A stretch of 64,000 bases of DNA from a bacterium (GTDB lineage Bacteria; Planctomycetota; JAFGQW01). Each line of letters begins with the position of its first letter. Position 1 is the first letter of the stretch. The translations under genes were made by a program, and so were the position numbers. Of this stretch, positions 9,753 through 18,660 are shown piece by piece. The notes under the pieces are model-generated. The model did no database searches. It was given only the letters and a program-made list of their open reading frames with translations, and was not told the origin of the DNA. The DNA lies in contig JAUHXU010000002.1 in NCBI GenBank assembly GCA_030426805.1, positions 248,001-312,000 on the forward strand. The letters run 5' to 3'.

Positions 9753-11611
9753 TGGGGTTTCACCTGCCCGCCTACGCGTGGCTGTTCGCCCTCGTCGCGC
9801 CGCTCGTACTCCTCTACTTCCTGAAGCTCCGGCGTCCGTCGATCAACGTCAGCTCGCTCGTGCTGTGGCGCCGCGTGCTCGACGATCACCGCGTCAATGC
9901 GCCGTTTCAGCGGTTTCGGCGGAGCCTGCTGCTGTGGCTGCAGCTGGCGGGCCTCTGCTTGCTCGCACTCGCGGCGATGCAGCCGTTCTTCGGCGGTGCG
10001 GGCGATTCGGTCGCGCGGCGCCCGATCCTGATCGATTGTTCGGCGAGCATGGCGGCGCGCGAGAAGGACGGTGGGCCGACCCGGCTCGACCTCGCGAAGG
10101 CGCGCGCGAAGGCACTCGTCGATGCGCTCGGCCCGGGCCAGGAGGCGAGCGTGGTCGCGTTCGCGTCGCGCGCGCGGCGTGTCGCCGACTTCACGTCCGA
10201 CCGTCGCCGGCTGTTCGATGCGATCGACGGGATCACCGTGGAGGACGAGCCGAGCGACGTCGTGGATGCGCTTCGCCTCGCGGCGGCGCTGGCGCAGCGC
10301 GAGCCGTTTCGATCGGTGACGCTCCTCTCCGACGGCAACGTGCCCCCCGACGCCGACTTCGCGCTGCCGTTCGAGCTCGACTACGAACTCGTCGGGCCCG
10401 GAGGTGCCAACGTCGGGATCGTCGACCTGAACGCGGCGCGTGGCGAGGGCGGCGGTTGGGAGGTGTTCGTGCGGGTCGTCGCGAGCGCCGACTATCGCGG
10501 TGCGGTGCTCGCGCGGCTCGCCGTCGGCGACGACGTCGTCGCCGACGAGACGATCGCGATGAACCCGAACGAGACGCGCGACGTCGTGTTTCGGCTGCAG
10601 GGCAGCGGCGATCGGCTGCCGCTGCGCGTCTCGCTCGAGCCGGATGCGTTCGACGCGATGCCGTCGGACGACGTTGCCTACCTGTCGCTGACGCCGCCGC
10701 GTGAGCTGCGGTTGTGGGTGGCGCCGGCGCTCGAGTGGATCGCACCGTATCTCGCCGAGCAGTCGCGCGTCGTCGTGATCGAGTCGCCGATCCCACCGGT
10801 CGATGCCGACGCGATCGTGTCGAACCGCCTGTCGGACGAGCGGGCCGGCGTGCGTGTCGCGCTGTTCGTCGACGCGGTGCCCGAGCGGGCGGCGTCGTTG
10901 TTCATCGACGGCGCGATCGACCTCGAGATCGTCGATTGGGAGCGCGACGACGCGCTCCTGCACCACGTCGATCTGCGCGACGTGCTCGTCAGCGGCCAGC
11001 GCTCGGTCGCGCCGTCGCGCTCGGTGGCCGACTTCGAGGTGCTCGGGTTCCAGGCGACGATCGAGTCCTCCGGTGGGCCGCTGATGCTCGCCGAACGCGC
11101 CCCGGATCGCGCCCGTTGGTACCTCGTGTTCGATCCGTTGCGGTCGACGATGCCGTATCGACTCGCGTTTCCGATCTTGCTCGCCAACCTCGTGCGGACC
11201 GCCGAGCGCGAGGCGGGGCTGCTCGGTGCGGTCGGCGGGCGCACCGGGGTGCTGCCACCGCTGCGCGGGGTCGCGGGTGAGCCGTGCACCGTGACGGCGC
11301 CGTCGGGCCGGACGTGGCGGGTCGTGGCCGGTAGCGATGGTCTCGTCACCGGGATACCCGCGACGCGCGTCGGTCGTTACGATGTGGCGATCGGCGATGA
11401 ACGGCGTTCGGTCGGTGCGTCGCTGCTGGATCGAAGGGAAACGTCGATGGTGCGGGTGCGGGAGATCCAGTTCCGCGAGTCGTTGCGGGTCGTCGCCGAT
11501 GGTGCGACGCGGACCGAGCGACCGTTGTGGCCGTGGCTCGCGGCGCTCGCGCTCGTCGCCTCGCTCGCCGAGTGGTGGTTCTACCAGCGACGACCGGGAG
11601 GACGGCAGTGA
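9752..11611 (+). CDS. BatA-like membrane VWA protein
   Basis: 619 residues. The N-terminus matches the aerotolerance BatA region (hydrophobic FALVAPLVLLYFLKLRR, then SSLVLWRRVLDDHRVNAPF), followed by a second membrane segment (about 57-73), a VWA domain with MIDAS DCSASM near residues 92-97, and a long exported region; a final hydrophobic segment is near 590-608. The start codon overlaps the DUF58 stop (TGATG). BatA-type proteins are extracytoplasmic VWA partners of MoxR; substrates here are unknown. Confidence 0.85.
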   Translation: MGFHLPAYAWLFALVAPLVLLYFLKLRRPSINVSSLVLWRRVLDDHRVNAPFQRFRRSLLLWLQLAGLCLLALAAMQPFFGGAGDSVARRPILIDCSASMAAREKDGGPTRLDLAKARAKALVDALGPGQEASVVAFASRARRVADFTSDRRRLFDAIDGITVEDEPSDVVDALRLAAALAQREPFRSVTLLSDGNVPPDADFALPFELDYELVGPGGANVGIVDLNAARGEGGGWEVFVRVVASADYRGAVLARLAVGDDVVADETIAMNPNETRDVVFRLQGSGDRLPLRVSLEPDAFDAMPSDDVAYLSLTPPRELRLWVAPALEWIAPYLAEQSRVVVIESPIPPVDADAIVSNRLSDERAGVRVALFVDAVPERAASLFIDGAIDLEIVDWERDDALLHHVDLRDVLVSGQRSVAPSRSVADFEVLGFQATIESSGGPLMLAERAPDRARWYLVFDPLRSTMPYRLAFPILLANLVRTAEREAGLLGAVGGRTGVLPPLRGVAGEPCTVTAPSGRTWRVVAGSDGLVTGIPATRVGRYDVAIGDERRSVGASLLDRRETSMVRVREIQFRESLRVVADGATRTERPLWPWLAALALVASLAEWWFYQRRPGGRQ

Positions 11612-13431
11612 TGCGCGGACTGTTCGCGATCGCGATCGCGGTGGTCGTCGTCGCGACGACGGTCGCGCAGGACGGTCTCCGCGTTCGAGTCGGGCCGGCG
11701 TTCGGCACGTCGCGCTCGGGAGGGCCGATTCCGGTCGTCGTCGAGACGGAGTGGCCGGGCCCCGACGTGCTGAAGGGCCGGCTGCGCTTCGTCGCCCGGG
11801 ATCACCTCGGAAAGCGCTTCGACCTGACGACCGAGACGATCGCGATCCCGCCGGGGCGCCAGCGTTCGCTACGGTTGTTCCCGACGGCGACGTCGGCGAT
11901 GAACGCCGGACCGCTCGACCTGCAGACGACGTTCACGTCCGACGGCGGCGACGTCGTGCAGTTGAAGAAACAGGCGCTATCGGTGCCGCAGGAGATGCGT
12001 CGCACCGTGCTCGTCGGGGCGCTCGAGCGTGTCGGGGGCACGCGCCTGCCGACCGACCTCTCCACGCCGACGGTCGTCGCCGGTGCGCGGGCACGCGATC
12101 GCTCGTTCGTCGTGGACCGAGTGCCGCTCCCGCCCGAAGGTGCGCCGGCGACGCCGATCGCTTGGTGCGCGTTCGACACGGTGTTGGCGACCCTCGACGC
12201 ACTCGTCGCACTCGACGGCGAGCGGTTCGAGGCGCTGTCGCGATGGGTGGACGGCGGCGGCAGTGTCTTCGTCTGGGCGCCGCTCCCGTGCGCGAGTGTC
12301 CCGGGGGCGATCGATCGGATCACGCGGTGGCACTCGGGCGCCGTCGAGGTGGAGGGGTCGATCCATGTGCCGCGAGGATTGAAGCGCACTCGACGCGAGC
12401 TCGGCCGCGTCGTCCTCGCGTGCGGCGAGGAGAAGCTCGACGCGTGGCGCTACGCAGGGCTGGCGTCCGCGATCGATTGGCTGTGGAAGACGCGGCATGC
12501 GCCGAAACTGTGGGTGACCGACGAGGACGACGTCGGACGACGCGTGCTGCACGACGACGAGGACGCGGCGATCGTCGAGCACCTCTTGCCCCAGGACGTG
12601 CGCTTGGTGCCGACGGGGCTGCTCGCGCTGCTGCTCGGCGCATTCGTGCTCGCGATCGGGCCGGTCGAGTGGGTCCTGCTCGGCAGACTCGGGCGCCGGT
12701 GGCTCACGTGGCTCACCTTTCCGGCGATCTGCGTGCTGTTCACGCTCGTGATGATCGCGGTCACCGACGCGTTTCTCGGCCAGAGCAACCGCGACGAGTC
12801 GATCGTGTTGATCGACGTCGGCGCGGACGGGCGGGTGCTGCGGCGCAGCGAGTTGCGTATGCACTTTCCGACCGGCGAGCGCGTCGATCGTCACGCGGTC
12901 GACGGCGCGCTGGTCTCAATCGTCGACGTCGGTCGCTACCGAGAGCACTACTACGGCAGCGTGTCGACGCCGGCCTCGGCGCGGTTCGAAGGCCGTGTCG
13001 GCGGACGCGTGACGCTCGAGATCCGACATCGGAAGTGGACACCGGTGGTATGGCGCACGCTCGCGTTCGACGCCCCGGAGTCGGTGCCGTCGTTCGGGGA
13101 CGTGTGGGCCGCGCCCCAGCGAGCGGACGTCGACGCGATTCGCGCTGCCGAGGGCGTGGTCGATGCGTTCGTCGTGCGCCGCGACTACGTCGAGGGCGAA
13201 GCCGGCGACGAGCGTGCGTTCGGCCGGGAGCAGATCATCGCGCTCACCGGCCGTCGAATGGCCGGCTATTTTCGCGACGTCGCGACGATCTCCCCTTCCG
13301 GAGGAGACGCGCTCGAGGACCTCGCGATCCACGACAAGACCGACCCACGCGCCCGCGTCCTCGTCGTCGTCACCGGCGACGACGAGAATCGGGTCGTGTA
13401 TCGACGCGCGTTCCGCGCAACGGAGGATTGA
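11611..13431 (+). CDS. Exported membrane protein of the Bat-like operon
   Basis: 606 residues with a signal peptide ending at VAQ (about residue 20) and two membrane helices at about 332-353 and 367-388. The N-terminal exported part starts with a strand-rich domain (RVRVGPAFGTSRSGGPIPVV) and contains a GATase-like stretch (WVDGGGSVFVWAPL); the C-terminal 215 residues are strand-rich and lie on the far side of the second helix. ATG 11611 overlaps the previous stop by one base. I do not recognise a catalytic motif. Position between the BatA-like gene and the ABC exporter suggests it links the two modules. Confidence 0.75.
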   Translation: MRGLFAIAIAVVVVATTVAQDGLRVRVGPAFGTSRSGGPIPVVVETEWPGPDVLKGRLRFVARDHLGKRFDLTTETIAIPPGRQRSLRLFPTATSAMNAGPLDLQTTFTSDGGDVVQLKKQALSVPQEMRRTVLVGALERVGGTRLPTDLSTPTVVAGARARDRSFVVDRVPLPPEGAPATPIAWCAFDTVLATLDALVALDGERFEALSRWVDGGGSVFVWAPLPCASVPGAIDRITRWHSGAVEVEGSIHVPRGLKRTRRELGRVVLACGEEKLDAWRYAGLASAIDWLWKTRHAPKLWVTDEDDVGRRVLHDDEDAAIVEHLLPQDVRLVPTGLLALLLGAFVLAIGPVEWVLLGRLGRRWLTWLTFPAICVLFTLVMIAVTDAFLGQSNRDESIVLIDVGADGRVLRRSELRMHFPTGERVDRHAVDGALVSIVDVGRYREHYYGSVSTPASARFEGRVGGRVTLEIRHRKWTPVVWRTLAFDAPESVPSFGDVWAAPQRADVDAIRAAEGVVDAFVVRRDYVEGEAGDERAFGREQIIALTGRRMAGYFRDVATISPSGGDALEDLAIHDKTDPRARVLVVVTGDDENRVVYRRAFRATED

Positions 13432-13434
13432 CGG

Positions 13435-14367
13435 ATGAGCTTCGTGAAGATCGATGATCTGTGGGTGCGCTACGGCGACCTCACGGCGGTCAAGGGCCTG
13501 TCGTTCGAGATCCCGAAGGGCGAGGTCGTCGGCTTCATCGGGCCGAACGGCGCCGGCAAGACGTCGACGATCAAGGTGCTCGCGACGCTGCTCGCGCCCT
13601 CCAAGGGGCATGCGTCGATCGGCGACGTGCGCGTCGATCGCGACCCGGCGAAGATCCGGCGCATGATCGGCTACATGCCCGACTTCTTCGGAGTCTACGA
13701 GGACCTGACGGTCAATCAATACCTGCACTTCTTCGCGGCGGCGTATCGGCTCGAGCGCCGCAAGCGCGACTCGGTCGTCGGCGACGTGCTCGCGTTGACC
13801 GACCTGACCGAGAAACGGCATGCGCCGGTCGACGGGCTGTCGCGCGGGATGAAGCAGCGACTCGGGCTCGCGCGCGTGCTGCTCCACGATCCCGAGGTGC
13901 TGCTGCTCGACGAGCCGGCGAGCGGCCTCGACCCGCGGGCACGGATCGAGATCCGCGAGCTGTTGAAGGCGCTCGAGCAGATGGGCAAGACCGTGCTGAT
14001 CTCGAGCCACATCCTGCACGAACTCGCGCAACTCTGCACGCGCATCGTCATCATCGAGGCCGGTGAACTCGTCGCCGAGGGCGCGATCGACGACATCTAC
14101 CGCCGGCTCGACATGATGCCGATCATCCACGCGCAGGTGACGAACATCGACGAGCCGCTGCTCGCGAAGGTGCGCGAGATCGACGGCGTCGTCGACGTCG
14201 AGCAGGCGCCCGACCGGATCGCGATCAAGATCGAGCCCGGAACGCTCGCCCCCGAGGCCCTGCTCGAGCGGTTGATCGAGGTGGGCGCCCGCGTCCGCAT
14301 GTTCCAGCCCGAGGCGATGGACATGGAGACGGCGTTCATGAAGCTCACGCAGGGGAAGCTCGCCTGA
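13435..14367 (+). CDS. ABC-2 type exporter ATPase
   Basis: 310 residues. Walker A GPNGAGKTS, Q-loop MPDFFG, signature LSRGMKQRLGLARVLL, Walker B VLLLDEPASGLDPRA and switch His in SSHILHEL are all intact. It is the CcmA/GldA-like subfamily that drives ABC-2 membrane proteins, with a 70-residue C-terminal extension. The two following genes encode the membrane partners with overlapping or 3-bp-spaced starts. A tie to gliding-type GldA systems is only by family; no other gliding genes are seen. Confidence 0.92.
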   Translation: MSFVKIDDLWVRYGDLTAVKGLSFEIPKGEVVGFIGPNGAGKTSTIKVLATLLAPSKGHASIGDVRVDRDPAKIRRMIGYMPDFFGVYEDLTVNQYLHFFAAAYRLERRKRDSVVGDVLALTDLTEKRHAPVDGLSRGMKQRLGLARVLLHDPEVLLLDEPASGLDPRARIEIRELLKALEQMGKTVLISSHILHELAQLCTRIVIIEAGELVAEGAIDDIYRRLDMMPIIHAQVTNIDEPLLAKVREIDGVVDVEQAPDRIAIKIEPGTLAPEALLERLIEVGARVRMFQPEAMDMETAFMKLTQGKLA

Positions 14368-15992
14368 TGACGCTTCTTCCGCTGTTTCGGCGGGAGCTGA
14401 TCGAGATCGGCTCGCGTCGGCGCACGTTCGTGACGCGTGCGGCGTTCGCGGTCCTGTTCTCCGGCGTCATCCTGACGATGTGGTCGATGTACACGCGGTG
14501 GGGCGGCTTCATGAGCACCGTCCTCGGGCGCGGGCGCGAACTGCACCACTTGATCATGTGGCTCGAACTGTTGACCGTCGCGCTGCTGGTCCCGCTCGTG
14601 ATGGCGGCGACGTTCCCGTCGGAGCGCGAGCGCGGCTCGTTCGAGCTGTTGCGGCTGACGCGCCTGTCGGCGGTCGAACTCGTCGTCGAGACGTTCCTCG
14701 TCCGGATCGTGCACGTGCTCTCGATCCTGCTGCTCCTGTTGCCGATGCGCGCGACCGCCTACTCGCTCGGCGGCGTGACGACCGCCGACCTGTGGACGTC
14801 GTGGTACCTCGTCTCGGTGTTCGCGCTTCAGATCGGGGCAGTCGCGATGCTGTTCGCGTCGCGCGCTTCGCGGCCGGTGCCCGCGTACATCGCGGTCGTC
14901 GCGACGCTCGCCGCGGTCGGGTTTCTCGTGCCGTGGTTGTCCTTCACTTTCCCCGCGCTGCCGGCGGCGTTGCCGTGGCTGTTCTCCCGCGGCGGGGATT
15001 CGTTGCCGTGGTTCGCGCTCTCGTACCTCGATCACGCAGACGGGACGGTCTCGTTCGCCGAGATCGTGCGCACGAGCTGGCCGGTGTGGATCCCGATCGT
15101 CGGCTGCATCGCGATCGCGTCGCTGATTCTGCCGCGATCGGCATCGATGCCGCGCCGCTTCGGCCGGTCGCGCCGCACGCGCGTGCCGTCGGACGAGCGC
15201 GGAATCGCGATCGCCCGGCGCGACGTCCCGCCGGCCCGGCCGATCGCGTGGCGGGAGGCGCGTCGGGCCCGGACCATCCGGCGCTGGGCGATGTTCGCGA
15301 TCTGGCCGATCGCGGGGGCGATCGTCGTCGGCATCTACATCAACACGAACAGTGGCGGGCGCCGCGATGACTTCGCCGGGTTGGCGATGTGCTGCTGGGC
15401 GGTGCACGCGCTCGCGATGGTCGTGCTCGGTGTGAACGCGATCGTGTCGGAGCGCACCGATCAGACCCTCGACACGCTGCTCACGACGCCGATCACGAGC
15501 GAGCGAATCCTCGCCGACAAGTGCAAGGGGTTGATGCCGGCGGCGTTCTCGTTCGCCGCGCCGATCATCGCGCTGCTGATGCTCTCCGCGACCGAGCCGT
15601 CGCACCGCTCGGTCGAGCCGCTGGGGTCGCTGCTCTACGGGCTCATGCTCGTCGCGCTCTACACACCGATTTTCGTGCTGATCGGCGTGCGCGCCGGGTT
15701 GCGGGCGAAGCGGAAGATGCGCGCGCTCGCGGGCGCGGTCATCACGCTGATCGGCTGGACGATCGCGCCGCTCATGTGTGTCGCGTGCGCCGCCGGTGAA
15801 GGCGGGCTCTACGGCATGCTGCTCAGCCCGGCGATCCCCCCGGTCGTTGCGTTCGTCGGCATGCCCGACGGCTCGAGCCGCCTCGGTGGAGCGTTCGTGT
15901 TGTCGCTCGTCTTCTACGGCTGCGTTCTCGTCGGGCTGGTCGCGGTGGTGCGGGCGGACCTCGACAAGGCCCTCGGCCGCGCGGGCGGGTAG
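14367..15992 (+). CDS. ABC-2 permease, first of two paralogues
   Basis: 541 residues with two blocks of membrane helices separated by a basic hydrophilic middle (about residues 265-305). Each block contains a copy of an internal motif: FPSERERGSFELLRLTRLS in the first half and SERTDQTLDTLLTTPITSER in the second, an arrangement typical of duplicated ABC-2 membrane subunits. ATG 14367 overlaps the ATPase stop (TGATG). With the next gene it probably forms a heterodimeric channel; the exported substrate is unknown. Confidence 0.85.
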   Translation: MTLLPLFRRELIEIGSRRRTFVTRAAFAVLFSGVILTMWSMYTRWGGFMSTVLGRGRELHHLIMWLELLTVALLVPLVMAATFPSERERGSFELLRLTRLSAVELVVETFLVRIVHVLSILLLLLPMRATAYSLGGVTTADLWTSWYLVSVFALQIGAVAMLFASRASRPVPAYIAVVATLAAVGFLVPWLSFTFPALPAALPWLFSRGGDSLPWFALSYLDHADGTVSFAEIVRTSWPVWIPIVGCIAIASLILPRSASMPRRFGRSRRTRVPSDERGIAIARRDVPPARPIAWREARRARTIRRWAMFAIWPIAGAIVVGIYINTNSGGRRDDFAGLAMCCWAVHALAMVVLGVNAIVSERTDQTLDTLLTTPITSERILADKCKGLMPAAFSFAAPIIALLMLSATEPSHRSVEPLGSLLYGLMLVALYTPIFVLIGVRAGLRAKRKMRALAGAVITLIGWTIAPLMCVACAAGEGGLYGMLLSPAIPPVVAFVGMPDGSSRLGGAFVLSLVFYGCVLVGLVAVVRADLDKALGRAGG

Positions 15993-15995
15993 CCG

Positions 15996-17684
15996 ATGCT
16001 TCCTCTGCTCGCGAAGGAGATGATCGCGCGGGCAGGAGATCGGCGCCACTACGCCGGCCGCGTCGCACTCGCGGTGATCGCCGCGTTGGTCGTCGGCGTG
16101 TCGGTCGGACGTTTCGCCGGTGCATCCGTCACGGACATGCTCGGCCACGGCCACGCGATCTTCCATGCGATGGTCGCGCTGTGTTGGGTCGCCGTGATGT
16201 CGGTCGTGCCCGCGACGTGCGGGGCGGCGGTCCCGACCGAGCGCGATCGCGGCACGATCGAGTTGCTGCGACTCACGCGGCTCGGGCCGTGGCGGCTCGT
16301 GTTCGAGTTGTGGCTGGCGCGGCTCGTACCGCTCGGCATCGCGCTGCTCGTCGTCGCACCGATCGGCAGCATGGCCTACGCGTTCGGCGGCGTGACGGTC
16401 GAGATGCTCGCGCGGGCGGCGAGCGCGGTGGCGGTCCTCGCGATGATGATCGGCGCGATGGCGCTGTGGTTCGGTGCGATCAGCATCTCGCCGGTGTCGG
16501 GCGCGATGCGCGGCTACGCGTCGACGCTGATCGTCGTGCTCTTGTTGCCGACGGTGTTGGCCGGGATGCAAGCTCCGCCGTCGATCGTGGTCGTGCTGAG
16601 TCCGCTCGCCGCCTATTACGAGTGGAGCGCTCCCGCAGCGGTGTCGGCGTGGGCCGTCTGGGGTGGGCCGGTCGCCTGGACGGTCGTGTGCCTGCTCGGG
16701 GCGCGCAGCGCGATCGGCAGCGAGCGGTTCGGGCGGCGGCGGCCGCGCCGTCGGCGCCGGCGCGCGCGAGACGTCCCCGTTCGCTCACCGCTCCTGTGGC
16801 GCGAGCGTCGTCGGTCGCGCTGGACGTCGATTCGAGGGCTCGCCGCGACCGTCGTCGTCGCGGCAGTCCTTGCGATGGGCGTTTCGGCGCTCGGTGACGA
16901 GAGCCGTACGGGGCCGGTAATCGGCGCGATTCTCTCGATGATCTACATTTTCTCGATCGTCGGAAGCACCGTGTCGGCGACGAACGTGTTCGTTCGCGAA
17001 CGATCTCGGCAGACGCTCGACGTGTTGCTGACGACGCCGACGCCCACGGCGGAGTTCGTGTCGTCGCGCGTCTGGGTGATCGTGTCGCACGCGATTGCCG
17101 GCGCCGTCGCGTTCGCGATCGTCGTCCACCTCCACCCGCTCTTTCATTTCTCCACCGGGCTCAAGCTCGGCTACTCGCTCGGCTCGTTCGCTGCGACGAT
17201 CGCGGCGGGCGGGGCGATCGGCTTGTGGATCGGACTCGGGCAGCGGCGTGCGATGCGGGCGACGCTGCTGTCGATCGCGTTGATCATCGCGCTGCACATG
17301 GGCGGGATCGGTGCACTCACGCTCGGGCTGGGATCGGCCGTGACGTGGGGCGTGATGCTGGTCGTCCTCGCGGTCTGGGTCGCGGTGGGCTTCTGGCGCG
17401 CGTCTGCGTCGGAGGCCGTCGTTGCCGCGTGGGGGGTCGTGTGGGTCGCGGTCGCTGCGGTCGGGTTCGTGCTGATCGAGAACGGGTCGGACGATTATCC
17501 GTTCGATGAGTTCGCGGTGTTGATGCTCTTCCCGACCGGTGCGTTCGGATCGGAGCCGTCCCTCGGCGAGCCGTGGTGTTGTGTGCTCTACCTGCTGCTG
17601 ATCGTCGTGTCCGCCGTCGTGCTGTGCCGTGTGGACGGCGATCGCCGGCTCGGGCGGGTGCCCGCGCGCGTTGCGCGCCGGTGA
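15996..17684 (+). CDS. ABC-2 permease, second paralogue
   Basis: 562 residues and clearly related to the preceding gene: VPTERDRGTIELLRLTRLG in the first half and RERSRQTLDVLLTTPTPTAE in the second, again with a basic hydrophilic stretch (about 240-270) between two helix blocks. It starts 3 bp after the previous stop. It closes the long overlapping gene run that begins before base 1; a new promoter-like site follows at 17.67 kb. Confidence 0.85.
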   Translation: MLPLLAKEMIARAGDRRHYAGRVALAVIAALVVGVSVGRFAGASVTDMLGHGHAIFHAMVALCWVAVMSVVPATCGAAVPTERDRGTIELLRLTRLGPWRLVFELWLARLVPLGIALLVVAPIGSMAYAFGGVTVEMLARAASAVAVLAMMIGAMALWFGAISISPVSGAMRGYASTLIVVLLLPTVLAGMQAPPSIVVVLSPLAAYYEWSAPAAVSAWAVWGGPVAWTVVCLLGARSAIGSERFGRRRPRRRRRRARDVPVRSPLLWRERRRSRWTSIRGLAATVVVAAVLAMGVSALGDESRTGPVIGAILSMIYIFSIVGSTVSATNVFVRERSRQTLDVLLTTPTPTAEFVSSRVWVIVSHAIAGAVAFAIVVHLHPLFHFSTGLKLGYSLGSFAATIAAGGAIGLWIGLGQRRAMRATLLSIALIIALHMGGIGALTLGLGSAVTWGVMLVVLAVWVAVGFWRASASEAVVAAWGVVWVAVAAVGFVLIENGSDDYPFDEFAVLMLFPTGAFGSEPSLGEPWCCVLYLLLIVVSAVVLCRVDGDRRLGRVPARVARR

Positions 17685-17699
17685 GCACGGCACTATGCT
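17671..17699 (+). promoter_or_regulatory. Promoter-like site, probably leaderless
   Basis: TTGCGC at 17671-17676, a 17-base spacer, then TATGCT at 17694-17699, only 7 bases before ATG 17707. No Shine-Dalgarno precedes that ATG. Confidence 0.4.
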
Positions 17700-17706
17700 T
17701 TCGGCG

Positions 17707-18660
17707 ATGCTCAGAGTCGTCGTGATCGGGGCGCGCCGGCGCCGTCAGGGGCTGGGCGGGTTCGTCGCCCGGTGGTTCGCGCGCAGCGGTGCGTCGGTGG
17801 TCGGTGTCGTCGGACGGACCGAAGCGAGTGCCGCCGAGGCGGCCGGTGCGCTCGCCGACGACGGGATCGATGCGGCCCCGTTCGATGCCGTCGAGCGCGC
17901 GATCGCGGCGACCGCGCCGGACGTGATCGCGGTCTGTTCCCCGATCGAGTGCCACGCGGACCACCTCGCGATCGCCGCGGACCACGGACTCCACTGCCTC
18001 GCCGAGAAGCCCCTGTTGCCGGTCTCGGGGTCCGCCGAGGGCGGCGCCGCGGCGGCGGAGGCGGTCGTCGATCGATTCACGGCCGCCGGCCGGCATCTGG
18101 CGCTGATCACCCAATGGCCCGAGGCGCTCGGGGCGTTTGCCGCTTTGCACCCGGGCGCGCTGGACGGGCCGGTCGAGCGCTTCGAGATGCGTTTGAGTCC
18201 GATGGGCACCGGAACTACAATGACGCTCGATTCGGCCTCGCATCCCTTGAGCCTGTTGCTCGCGTTGTGTGGCGGTGGCCGTGTCGACCGGGTGCGCGCC
18301 GAGTTCGGGCCCGCGCTCGACGACCTGGTGCTGCGGTATCGCTGGGTGCATCGGAGCGGAGCGGTCGACGTCGTCAATCGCTTCCGCACGCATCCGGCAC
18401 CACCGCGACCGGCGGGATTCGCGATCAACGGTCACGCGGCGGCGCGGGAGATCGAGTTGCCGGACTATCGGCAATCGCTCGTCGACGCCGGGCGCCGCGT
18501 GCCGCTCGCCGATCCGCTCGAGCGGCTGGTCGCGCGGTTCGTCCGCGACGTCGAGTCGGGCGAGCCGATCGATCGTGACGGCATCGTCGACGGGATGCGA
18601 GGGCTCGAGGCGCTCGTCATCGCGACGGCGGCGGGCGAACGGGAGGGAAAGCAGGCATGA
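17707..18660 (+). CDS. Gfo/Idh/MocA-family oxidoreductase
   Basis: 317 residues. The N-terminus is a Rossmann strand-turn-helix (LRVVVIGARRRRQGLGGFVA) and the family EKP motif is present (CLAEKPLLPVSG, about residue 100), which normally places the catalytic Lys beside NAD(P). The dinucleotide loop is unusually basic and lacks the tidy GxGxxG. The family oxidises or epimerises sugars, inositols and related compounds. ATG 17707 is chosen because of the promoter-like site; ATG 17695 in the same frame is an alternative. The stop overlaps the radical SAM start (ATGA), so the two are probably one transcription unit acting in one pathway. Confidence 0.75.
   Translation: MLRVVVIGARRRRQGLGGFVARWFARSGASVVGVVGRTEASAAEAAGALADDGIDAAPFDAVERAIAATAPDVIAVCSPIECHADHLAIAADHGLHCLAEKPLLPVSGSAEGGAAAAEAVVDRFTAAGRHLALITQWPEALGAFAALHPGALDGPVERFEMRLSPMGTGTTMTLDSASHPLSLLLALCGGGRVDRVRAEFGPALDDLVLRYRWVHRSGAVDVVNRFRTHPAPPRPAGFAINGHAAAREIELPDYRQSLVDAGRRVPLADPLERLVARFVRDVESGEPIDRDGIVDGMRGLEALVIATAAGEREGKQA

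Noticed and set aside
14097..16571. Minus-strand ORF of 824 residues
   Set aside because: Antisense shadow of the ABC-2 permeases; extremely Arg/Asp/His-rich and no fold recognised.
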